Origin: JANXVV01 sp038230975
GTDB taxonomy: Bacteria; Planctomycetota; Phycisphaerae; Tepidisphaerales; Tepidisphaeraceae
Reading direction: 5' to 3'
DNA: 5,707 nt
Assembly: GCA_038230975.1 (NCBI GenBank)
Contig: JBBRMF010000322.1
Span: 1 to 5,707 of the forward strand
The position numbers and the translations under genes were made by a program. This document shows positions 1 to 4,802 of the stretch, one piece after another. Positions within the stretch are counted from its first letter, which is position 1. Every line of letters starts with the position of its first letter. The notes beneath the pieces were generated by a model. It was not told the origin of the DNA. It was given only the letters and a program-made list of their open reading frames with translations, and did not search any database.

Positions 1-1668
1 ATAGACGCCGTAGGTCCCGGTCTCGATATTCAGGTGCTCCATGAGGAAATGCGTGAGGCTTGGCCGCAGCGCGTAGTGGGTCTGCCAGCAGAAGAGATTG
101 CGGGCGATGAACGGATGCTGCTTGTCGCCGTGAACGCTGCCCCGGGGGTCGTCGCCGAAGAAGAAGCTGTACAAACCTTCGGAGTGCGATTCATTGTCCT
201 CGAAGCGCAAAAACGGAGTCGAGCGCAGATCCTGGGGGCCCATCGATCCATCGGGTTGCATGAGGGTCAGAATCGGCGGCTTGCCGTTGATCTTGCCGAC
301 CTCGAACCGGAAGCCGTACTTGTGATTCTCGCAGGCGACATTGCGGGTGAGCGTGTTACGCCCATTGGCCCACCAGAATCCGGCCCCTTCATTCTGGTCG
401 AAGGCGAGCACCTGATTGGGCAGCCGTTTTCCTTCCAGGGCCTGCACGGCAAGGTTGCGGTCGAGGATGTTGTATTCCTCGGAGCCATCCTCCAGGAAAT
501 ACCCATGGCCGACGCATCGATAACCGACGCAGTCGCGGACGAGCAGGTAGTCGGTGCCGTGGAGGGCCATGAAGCGGTTTTCGGAGTCCCAGATGCTTGC
601 GCCTAGAACTCCACCGCCGCGCATGCCATCGCGGACGAGATGGAAGTGGATGGGATATTTGCCCAGCACGCCGCGCTTGCCCAGATGGCGGAATTCGGCG
701 TAGGAGATCGACCCGCTACTGTGGCGGTGGTACATCGTATGGCCGCGCACACCGCCTGGGTCGGCGGATTCGATTATGACGTTTCGCGATAAATTGGCTG
801 CTTCGCATCGTCCGGCGTCGGAGGCGCTGTGATCAAATTCAAGCGCTTTATCGAGCCGCAATACTGGGCCGTCAAGGGCGGCGATATAGCGATCTTCAGT
901 TCCAGAGATACCTTTGCGCTTGTGGCTGGCGTCAATTTTTTGGCCGGCTTTGGGATCTTGATATTCCAACGGCCGGGCCGCAGTGAGGATGAGGTGATCA
1001 CCGACATTCCACCCGCTCGGCGACTCGGACAAGGTGACGGCACTTTGACCCACCTGTGCTGGCTGATCCAGCTTGAGCCATGTGCGGCTCATGGCTGCGC
1101 CGTGCAGGTCCATGCGCCCTCCGCAGTCAACGATGGCGGGTAGAGTGTCGCGATTCATGCCTTCAAAGTAGACCAGCCGAATCGTCGCCGTCACGCCGGC
1201 CGGGATGGGGTGATCCGAAGTGCCGATTTCCAGCGCAGGCTTCTGATTCTCGGGGATTCCGGCCAATGCCTCAACCGACGGAGACGGTACGGCCGAGGCC
1301 TTCTGCCCGGCCTTAATGGGATTGTCATGCACCGCGCACACGAACCCATCCTCGGCCGCCTCGTCGCCCGGTTGGATCTTGAGCAAGCCTACGTCGAGCC
1401 GCGTCGACTTCTCGCGGCTGAAGGTAAGCACCCCACCGACATGCACCATTCGCAGGGCCGCGTCGGAGCTCACATCGTAGACGATGACATGGCCGGGCCG
1501 AATCTGAACGCGGTCCCCGGCCTTGGGCATCCGGGCGTTTTCCCAAGTGGCCGCGTCGGACCATCGGCCGCTTTGCGTGGTGCGCGCGTTGAACGTGACG
1601 CCATCGGCGAAAGCCAGAGAGGTGTAAAACAGCAAGGTGACGAAGACGATGGTGCGGAGAATTTTCAC
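1..1668 (-). CDS. Secreted G8-domain, CEMIP/TMEM2-like parallel beta-helix protein (C-terminus beyond left edge)
   Basis: An uninterrupted reading frame of 556 codons, still open at the left edge. I chose the GTG start because AGGAG lies 4 nt upstream and the next 21 residues form a signal peptide (KILRTIVFV..., ending AFA before DG). The first in-frame ATG is residue 47, inside the first domain, so an ATG-only reading would miss the start. Residues about 35-165 are a G8 domain: GRWSDAATW, then GDRVQIRPGH. Residues about 183-230 (GGRMDLHG, TWLKL, WNVGDHLILTA) match the segment that follows G8 in this family. From about 295 onward lies a right-handed parallel beta-helix, with GHTMYH at 309-314, LGKYPIHFHL at 335-344 and LEDGSEE at 392-398. 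From memory, human CEMIP has very similar stretches (LGRYPVHFHL, TEDGPEE). CEMIP and TMEM2 are linked to hyaluronan breakdown. The bacterial substrate is unknown, so a carbohydrate-binding or polysaccharide-degrading role outside the cell is inference. Domain assignment is strong; function is not. Confidence 0.9.
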   Translation of the reverse strand, partial: MKILRTIVFVTLLFYTSLAFADGVTFNARTTQSGRWSDAATWENARMPKAGDRVQIRPGHVIVYDVSSDAALRMVHVGGVLTFSREKSTRLDVGLLKIQPGDEAAEDGFVCAVHDNPIKAGQKASAVPSPSVEALAGIPENQKPALEIGTSDHPIPAGVTATIRLVYFEGMNRDTLPAIVDCGGRMDLHGAAMSRTWLKLDQPAQVGQSAVTLSESPSGWNVGDHLILTAARPLEYQDPKAGQKIDASHKRKGISGTEDRYIAALDGPVLRLDKALEFDHSASDAGRCEAANLSRNVIIESADPGGVRGHTMYHRHSSGSISYAEFRHLGKRGVLGKYPIHFHLVRDGMRGGGVLGASIWDSENRFMALHGTDYLLVRDCVGYRCVGHGYFLEDGSEEYNILDRNLAVQALEGKRLPNQVLAFDQNEGAGFWWANGRNTLTRNVACENHKYGFRFEVGKINGKPPILTLMQPDGSMGPQDLRSTPFLRFEDNESHSEGLYSFFFGDDPRGSVHGDKQHPFIARNLFCWQTHYALRPSLTHFLMEHLNIETGTYGVY

Positions 1669-1672
1669 GGGG

Positions 1673-1677
1673 CTCCT
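1673..1677 (-). promoter_or_regulatory. Shine-Dalgarno site for the G8 protein
   Basis: AGGAG on the minus strand, 4 nt before the GTG start at 1668. It matters because it supports a GTG start that keeps the signal peptide; there is no usable ATG nearby. Confidence 0.65.
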
Positions 1678-1814
1678 GTAAACGTCCACAGATGGCGGCG
1701 TGCAAAGTAGGGAATGCTGCACGGCACTGCACTATCTACTGCAGGGGGCCAATGGATGTGGTCGACCAGTCCCCCAAAATACCGAGGAAGTGCGGTTCTG
1801 TCTCAATCGTCGTT

Positions 1815-1839
1815 GTGGCACGGGCGACCAGCCCGTATT
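1815..1839 (+). repeat. REP-like palindromic repeat, type 1, copy 1
   Basis: A 25-bp unit beginning GTGGCACGGGC and ending CCAGCCCGTATT. It matches the reverse complement of the copy at 1899-1923 at 22 of 25 positions by eye. The two lie head to head, 59 bp apart, like the paired units of bacterial REP/BIME elements. Here the inner arms are imperfect, so the local hairpin is weaker than in copy 2. Confidence 0.7.
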
Positions 1840-1898
1840 AACGGATCAGGACTCGGAAAAGGTCTGTTTTCAGCGGTGATTCGAGTGCAACAGTTCTC

Positions 1899-1923
1899 AA
1901 CACGGGCTGGAAGCCCGTGCCAC
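1899..1923 (-). repeat. REP-like palindromic repeat, type 1, copy 2 (inverted)
   Basis: Contains CACGGGCT-GGA-AGCCCGTG at 1901-1919, a perfect 8-bp stem with a 3-nt loop. It is followed by no T-run on either strand, so it is not a classical terminator, though it lies about 100 nt downstream of the stop of the 225-aa gene and could stabilise that mRNA's 3' end. It is the inverted partner of the unit at 1815-1839. Confidence 0.75.
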
Positions 1924-2019
1924 GAATTGATTCTCAGGCTCGGTGCGAACCCGACTTCTTTAAAACAATTTCGAGCCTGCTTCATTTCCAGTGCGTGTCG
2001 TTCCGTTTCGGGTTCGGCG

Positions 2020-2697
2020 TCATTTTGCTTCGGCGACATCCACTACATCCACCTGGACGAACTGCCCATGGAAAGGCTGTTTAATTTCCGGTGAAACCTC
2101 CGGCACTACGAGCTTGTCAAAGTTGGAGATCAGGTGGCCGTTCTGACCGTCGCCGAAGAACGTCACGGTCGCTTCGCCGTCGATTTCGATCGTCTTGGTG
2201 TAGTCGATCTTGAAGGTTCGGTGCCCGACATTGTCCTGGCGATTGAGAAAGTAGTGGGATTCCGGAGACGACACCGAGATTTTATAGATGTTGTAGGTGG
2301 CGTTATTCGGTTTGCCGCCGATGTAGAAAAGCTCGCCGTCCTGTTTGCCATCCTTGTACATCATCGGCTCGACAACGCCACGAAAACGGAGCGTGACGGC
2401 GTAACGCTTGCCCTTGGTTCCACCGAATTTTTTCTCAGCGGTGAAGTTATCGGTCTTCTTCGGATCTGCACCTTCCGGCACCAGTGCCGACTCTGCATCG
2501 GCACCTTTCTTGGGGTTCTCCGGCATTTCGCCCTTGCACGGGAATTTGAAGAGATAGCCGTCAATCGAGCCGGCCACCGATTTAAGACTCAGAGTCTTCG
2601 AGGGTTCGGTTGATTTGGCGGGCCCTTCCGCCATTGAAAACCGGCAGGCCAAAAGTCCCAAGCCGACGATAACGAGCAGTGCAAGCGTCTTTTTCAT
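2020..2697 (-). CDS. Exported protein or lipoprotein of unknown function (225 aa)
   Basis: Begins MKKTLALLVIVGLGLLAC, a positively charged start followed by a hydrophobic core. Two readings are possible: lipoprotein processing at Cys18 (LLAC, a weak lipobox) or signal peptidase I cleavage after SMA (residues 21-23). An in-frame ATG three codons upstream, at 2706, overlaps the GGAG of a likely ribosome binding site. The ATG at 2697 sits 9 nt from that GGAG and is preferred. The mature part opens with a Lys/Pro/Glu-rich stretch (about 25-90). It then becomes a run of alternating strands rich in Tyr, Phe and Gly (about 97-200), including GELFYIGG (121-128), HYFLNRQDN (148-156) and GQNGHLISNFD (184-194). 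This suggests a beta-sandwich of the kind found in extracellular binding domains. I recognise no family. It stands alone: the next gene upstream ends about 700 nt away. Confidence 0.85.
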   Translation of the reverse strand: MKKTLALLVIVGLGLLACRFSMAEGPAKSTEPSKTLSLKSVAGSIDGYLFKFPCKGEMPENPKKGADAESALVPEGADPKKTDNFTAEKKFGGTKGKRYAVTLRFRGVVEPMMYKDGKQDGELFYIGGKPNNATYNIYKISVSSPESHYFLNRQDNVGHRTFKIDYTKTIEIDGEATVTFFGDGQNGHLISNFDKLVVPEVSPEIKQPFHGQFVQVDVVDVAEAK

Positions 2698-2856
2698 ATA
2701 TCTCATCTCCGCAAATGGGTAGAATTGTCTTTCCGATCACTCCTACCGCAGGGGCATCTTTTCGTTTTAAGCTCTCTCTCAAATCAGAAGTTGAATGTAG
2801 CGGTTCCGTTTCATTTCCTTCATGTAGGAAAATTCCATCCCATCTCTTTAGAGCCT

Positions 2857-3001
2857 AGATGCCGGGTTTTTTCCATTGATCGGACTTATGGCGTATCCGA
2901 ATTTCCGAATAATCCTGAAATCGACTACCACAGGTACCTGAACCATTATTTTCACAAGCCATCAATTGCAAATTCGTTATGACTTAAGCGAATGCCATTC
3001 G
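2857..3001 (+). repeat. Diverged direct repeat, copy 1 (about 145 bp)
   Basis: Aligns with 3134-3279 at about 117 of 145 positions (roughly 80 percent) by eye, with one single-base gap. The best-conserved core is 2874-2905 (CATTGATCGGACTTATGGCG onward, 30 of 32). The 3' end is CTTAAGCGAATGCCATTC. Both copies can form a small hairpin CGGA-CT-TAY-GGC-GTA-TCCG, where the Y change (T here, C in copy 2) keeps pairing with G, and a second one with arms ATTTC and GAAAT. No reading frame is conserved between copies. Confidence 0.75.
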
Positions 3002-3017
3002 TGGCAAGCCACCTTTC
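2991..3017 (+). repeat. REP-like short repeat, type 2, copy A
   Basis: AATGCCATTCGTGGCAAGCC followed by ACCTTTC. It matches the copy at 4671-4702 apart from a 1-nt insertion and a few substitutions. It contains the small palindrome GTGGC-AA-GCCAC at 3001-3012. It overlaps the 3' end of the 145-bp direct repeat, so the two repeat types share the TGCCATTCG segment here. Confidence 0.55.
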
Positions 3018-3072
3018 AGATCATTACACAAGTGCATCTTAAATATACACTTATGATAAATGTGGCTGACAG

Positions 3073-3090
3073 GAATGCCATTCACTTAAG
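3073..3090 (-). repeat. Inverted copy of an 18-bp motif
   Basis: Its reverse complement, CTTAAGTGAATGGCATTC, is identical to 3261-3278 (18 of 18) and matches 2983-3000 at 16 of 18. With 2983-3000 it forms inverted ends around a 108-bp segment, as in a miniature inverted-repeat element. With 3261-3278 it forms inverted ends around a segment of about 206 bp. No target-site duplication was convincing. Confidence 0.65.
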
Positions 3091-3133
3091 GCGCGTTTGA
3101 TGTAAGTACATGCTATTAAGCATCTTAAAGCGA

Positions 3134-3279
3134 AGATGTCAGCTTTTTCTCATTGACCGGACTTACGGCGTATCCGAATTTCTCGAAGAATCCTGAAATC
3201 ACCGGCCGCAGGTCTCGGAACCATTTCTTTCACAAGTTCTTAATTAGAAATTGGTTATGGCTTAAGTGAATGGCATTCG
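3134..3279 (+). repeat. Diverged direct repeat, copy 2
   Basis: Second copy of the 2857-3001 unit, offset by about 277 bp. Its core is CATTGACCGGACTTACGGCG followed by TATCCGAATTTC, and it ends in CTTAAGTGAATGGCATTC. It runs directly into the stem-loop at 3279-3321 and then the terminator, so if the repeat is transcribed on the plus strand, this copy is the likelier one to be. Confidence 0.75.
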
Positions 3280-3321
3280 GGATAAGTACATTTGTTTTAT
3301 TCCATTATATGTACTTATCCC
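3279..3321. other. Perfect 13-bp stem-loop
   Basis: Left arm GGGATAAGTACAT (3279-3291) and right arm ATGTACTTATCCC (3309-3321) pair perfectly around a 17-nt AT-rich loop. On the plus strand the right arm is followed by CTTTTCT, so it could act as a weak terminator or as a hairpin of a plus-strand RNA. The nonamer TAAGTACAT occurs again at 3103-3111. A DNA-level role, such as a protein-binding palindrome or element end, is equally possible. Confidence 0.7.
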
Positions 3322-3358
3322 CTTTTCTGGTTCTTCGGAATACGGCAGCAATAACAGT

Positions 3359-3388
3359 GCCCGGCGCATTTTCGCGCCGGGCTTTTCT
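3359..3388 (+). terminator. Rho-independent terminator, plus strand
   Basis: GCCCGGCGC (3359-3367), loop ATTTTC, GCGCCGGGC (3374-3382), then TTTTCT: a perfect 9-bp GC-rich stem followed by a T-tract on the plus strand. Read on the minus strand it lies 28 nt after the stop of the membrane-protein gene, preceded by AGAAAA and followed only by ACTGTTATTG, so it is a poorer terminator for that operon but may still serve it. Its plus-strand client gene is not visible. Confidence 0.65.
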
Positions 3389-3409
3389 GTTGAATTCGCG
3401 TGCAATTAT

Positions 3410-3790
3410 TTACGAAGAACCCTTCTCGCTCGCGACCGCAAGCTGTTGGAGTTGAGCTTCGATGACTGCAAGTCTCATGCGAATTTCATTTTGACCAGCA
3501 GTTCGCCGTCCGAGCATCAGTTTGAGCAAAAGAAATGCACCGACTACCGGCAACCCGATCATCACCGACACCACCAGAACCGTTTCGAATTCACCCGACT
3601 TGTGTGATTGAGAAGTTGGCATTGCGAGCAGAGCAAACCACACGGCCCAGACACCAATCGTCCATCGAGTCAGGCGCCGGACTTCCCGATGTTCCGCATC
3701 CATGATGATATGCAGTTTCGAGACTTCTTCGTCGACGGCGGATTTGCCGTGAAGTTTCAGCAGTTCATATTTCAAAGTATTTTCACTCAT
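3410..3790 (-). CDS. Small two-helix membrane protein encoded with the ECF sigma factor, candidate sigma-factor regulator (126 aa)
   Basis: Starts MSENTLKYELLK at an ATG 7 nt after GGAG; the start overlaps the end of the sigma-factor gene by 8 nt (ATGAGTGA). The frame is open further upstream, but that stretch lies antiparallel to nothing useful and simply runs inside the sigma gene in another phase, so the overlap start is preferred. Residues 1-42 form a charged, helical cytoplasmic part. Helix 1 is about 43-58 (WTIGVWAVWFALLAMP) and helix 2 about 70-93, with a short loop between them. A charged C-terminal helix (100-120, IRMRLAVIEAQLQQL) could form a coiled coil. With both ends predicted inside, it is a hairpin membrane protein. 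Translational coupling to an ECF sigma factor is typical of anti-sigma factors. However, it has no cysteine, so no zinc-finger HxxxCxxC anti-sigma motif is present. Role as regulator is inference from position. Confidence 0.85.
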   Translation of the reverse strand: MSENTLKYELLKLHGKSAVDEEVSKLHIIMDAEHREVRRLTRWTIGVWAVWFALLAMPTSQSHKSGEFETVLVVSVMIGLPVVGAFLLLKLMLGRRTAGQNEIRMRLAVIEAQLQQLAVASEKGSS

Positions 3791-4328
3791 AGGATTTCTC
3801 CAGTTGTCGCCGTAAGGCGGATTTTCCGTAATGAATTCGTGAACGAACGGTTCCGACGTTGCAGCCGACGACTTCGGCGATTTGCTCGTAGGAGAGGTCT
3901 TCCATGAACCGCAGCAGGAGCGCTTCGCGTTGTTCGGGGCGCAGTTCGTCGAGTGCTGTATGAACCTGGGCGGCGTCACTTCCATCGAAGGGGTCATCCT
4001 CGGTGGATTCGTCTGCGACGTCGTGCTCCTCTTGCAGCGAAAGGACGTTGTGATCCGTGGTAAAACCATCGACAGCCTTGCCGCGGGCGATGCGATAGAA
4101 CCAGACGGTAAACGCTTCAGGGGTCTTCAGCTTCACCAGGTTCCGGACCACGGCGAGCCAAATTTCCTGCTGCAGATCTCCCACCGCCTGTTCGCGACCG
4201 GTCAGCCGGCGGAGGTAATAACCCAAGGGTGGATTGTATCTCCGGTAAAGCTCGTCCCAGGCGGATCGATCACCGAGTTGGCATTTGATCACCAGAACGC
4301 TTCGTTGAAGTTGGTCGATCAGGTTCAT
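3783..4328 (-). CDS. ECF-type RNA polymerase sigma factor (181 aa)
   Basis: A group IV (extracytoplasmic function) sigma factor: it would direct RNA polymerase to a specific set of promoters. Region 2 is about residues 10-88, with DLQQEIWLAVVRNL (51-64) and FTVWFYRIARGKAVD (73-87) being the core-binding and -10-recognition segments. A short acidic linker follows (about 100-118, EDDPFDGSD). Region 4 is about 123-178, with LRPEQREALLLRFMEDLSYEQIA and the helix-turn-helix VVGCNVGTVRSRIHYGKSAL, which reads the -35 element. The length is normal for the family and there is no C-terminal extension. The ATG has no Shine-Dalgarno sequence (a pyrimidine-rich CTCTCCTTACGCCT precedes it), which fits the near-leaderless promoter proposed just upstream. 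The downstream membrane-protein gene overlaps its last 8 nt. Confidence 0.95.
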   Translation of the reverse strand: MNLIDQLQRSVLVIKCQLGDRSAWDELYRRYNPPLGYYLRRLTGREQAVGDLQQEIWLAVVRNLVKLKTPEAFTVWFYRIARGKAVDGFTTDHNVLSLQEEHDVADESTEDDPFDGSDAAQVHTALDELRPEQREALLLRFMEDLSYEQIAEVVGCNVGTVRSRIHYGKSALRRQLEKSYE

Positions 4329-4338
4329 AGGCGTAAGG

Positions 4339-4366
4339 AGAGACTGCTACCCTTGGGAAAAGTTCA
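4339..4366 (-). promoter_or_regulatory. Candidate ECF-type promoter of the sigma-factor operon
   Basis: Minus strand: TGAACTT (4360-4366), 15 nt, then GTCTCT (4339-4344). This is close to the sigma-E-type pattern GGAACTT-N15/16-GTCTAA. Transcription would begin about 6 nt further on, near 4332, leaving only about 4-5 nt before the ATG at 4328. This explains the missing ribosome binding site and suggests autoregulation. The specificity of this particular sigma factor is unknown, so the match could be chance. Confidence 0.4.
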
Positions 4367-4389
4367 AATGGAGTGAAAAATTGTAACAC

Positions 4390-4470
4390 TCACCTGCCTG
4401 CAACGATTTCGGCCGCAAGGGCGGGTAATTTGCCGGTTTGCAGGAAGGTCCGCAACGCCTCGGCGAAATA
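4390..4470 (-). pseudogene. Probable C-terminal remnant of a lost gene
   Basis: The minus-strand frame reads YFAEALRTFLQTGKLPALAA then EIVAGR and stop (TGA, 4390-4392). It looks like the amphipathic C-terminus of an ordinary soluble protein, with good GC codon use. Upstream it runs straight into the short repeat at 4472-4505, and a stop closes the frame just behind it. A gene whose 5' part was replaced or cut off at the repeat would look like this. At 26 residues, chance cannot be excluded and I do not recognise the family. Confidence 0.35.
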
Positions 4471-4471
4471 A

Positions 4472-4505
4472 GAAAGGGTGCCAGCCACGAATGGCACTTC
4501 CAACT
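4472..4505 (-). repeat. REP-like short repeat, type 2, copy B (inverted)
   Basis: On the minus strand it carries AGTTGGAAGTGCCATTCGTG (4486-4505), identical over 20 bases to 4671-4690, followed by GCTGGCACCCTTTC. GTGCCA and TGGCAC form a 6-bp stem. It is in inverted orientation to copy C, and its left side abuts the gene remnant at 4390-4470. Confidence 0.75.
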
Positions 4506-4670
4506 TTCAGAAATGCTTGTTATAGAATGGCTTACGCGATGAAAACTCGCTTCATTCTTGACGCGGTGTAGCGAGCACAGCTGCAATGGCGCAGCCATCG
4601 CTTACGGTGCAGTCGGCGCGGTGGTCGTTCATGGAACGGTTAACTGTTGCCGTATAAGGTGTTTATGACA
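4506..4670. other. Segment enclosed by inverted type 2 repeats
   Basis: A stretch of 165 bp between repeat copies B and C, with no credible gene. It contains an imperfect stem-loop GCAATGGC-GCA-GCCATCGC at 4583-4601 (7 of 8 pairs). With its inverted flanks (4472-4505 and 4671-4702) the whole block has the outline of a small non-autonomous element of about 230 bp, but no target duplication was evident. Confidence 0.4.
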
Positions 4671-4702
4671 AGTTGGAAGTGCCATTCGTGCCAGCCACCT
4701 TT
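4671..4702 (+). repeat. REP-like short repeat, type 2, copy C
   Basis: AGTTGGAAGTGCCATTCGTG followed by CCAGCCACCTTT. The first 20 bases are identical to the inverted copy B at 4486-4505, and the second half matches copy A at 2991-3017. Inside it, GTGCCA appears twice with TTC between. It sits about 100 bp before the plus-strand gene. Confidence 0.75.
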
Positions 4703-4802
4703 CGGCTGTCGGCAAGCCCGCGTCGCGTCGATAGTCTCTTTTCATCTGGCGGTTGTCAGCGCGTCGCGTTGCCCGCCGCAAGACGTCATCCGTTATGCCG
4801 CT

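Larger units (their letters stand above)
1678..2019. other. Intergenic region between the G8 gene and the 225-aa exported protein
   Basis: No convincing gene on either strand. Short frames here read through the palindromic repeats and give composition-biased peptides. Besides the two repeats listed separately, there is a perfect 10-bp palindrome, TGGTCGACCA, at 1759-1768, flanked by GGGGG (1744-1748) and CCCCC (1771-1775). These could pair into a longer imperfect stem. It lies about 90 nt upstream of the G8 start and could be an operator or a leader structure, but nothing decides this. I found no clear promoter for the G8 gene. Confidence 0.5.
3279..3388 (+). ncRNA. Candidate small structured RNA (speculative)
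   Basis: Three plus-strand hairpins come in a row: the 13-bp stem-loop, a small C(TTCG)G tetraloop hairpin (GTTC-TTCG-GAAT, about 3330-3341), and the intrinsic terminator. No open reading frame explains the terminator. The 5' end is unknown; the transcript may begin in the direct repeat at 3134-3279. I could not find a convincing promoter, so this rests on structure alone. Confidence 0.2.
2698..3409. other. Long AT-rich, repeat-bearing intergenic region without a gene
   Basis: About 700 bp lie between the start of the exported-protein gene and the end of the sigma-factor operon, both minus-strand. I see no protein gene on either strand. It is visibly more AT-rich than its surroundings. From left to right it holds the 5' leader of the exported-protein gene (2698-2856), a 145-bp unit, a 132-bp spacer with an inverted 18-bp motif, a second diverged copy of the unit, a 13-bp stem-loop, and a plus-strand intrinsic terminator. 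Each is listed separately. Confidence 0.7.

Noticed and set aside
34..606. Long plus-strand open frame opposite the G8 gene
   Set aside because: It is antisense to a frame with strong domain motifs; its peptide has no domain look and reflects GC-rich codon positions of the real gene. The same holds for 1210-1710 (plus), and for the minus-strand frame 1325-1732.
1714..2094. Plus-strand frame, and minus-strand frame 1803-2039, in the intergenic region
   Set aside because: Both are translations of the palindromic repeats, with no ribosome binding site or plausible protein composition.
2134..2613. Plus-strand frame opposite the 225-aa exported protein
   Set aside because: The minus frame has a clear start, signal peptide and a plausible fold; the plus frame is its shadow.
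2857..3279. CRISPR array
   Set aside because: Only two long, diverged units with a 132-bp spacer; unit length, number and divergence do not fit.
3266..3607. Plus-strand frames starting near 3266-3270
   Set aside because: They read through the stem-loop and terminator and then antisense to the membrane-protein gene; no ribosome binding site.
3791..4069. N-terminal extension of the membrane protein to 219 residues
   Set aside because: The extension lies wholly inside the sigma-factor gene in another phase and has a Ser/Thr/Pro/Arg-rich shadow composition; the ATG at 3790 has a good ribosome binding site.
3882..4376. Plus-strand frame opposite the sigma factor
   Set aside because: Antisense to a clearly recognisable ECF sigma factor.
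4703..4802. Integron attC site before the plus-strand gene (GTTATGC at 4791-4797), or TAACGCCC at 5461
   Set aside because: No matching complementary left core site or paired inner boxes at a suitable distance; the resemblance is to short core sequences only.
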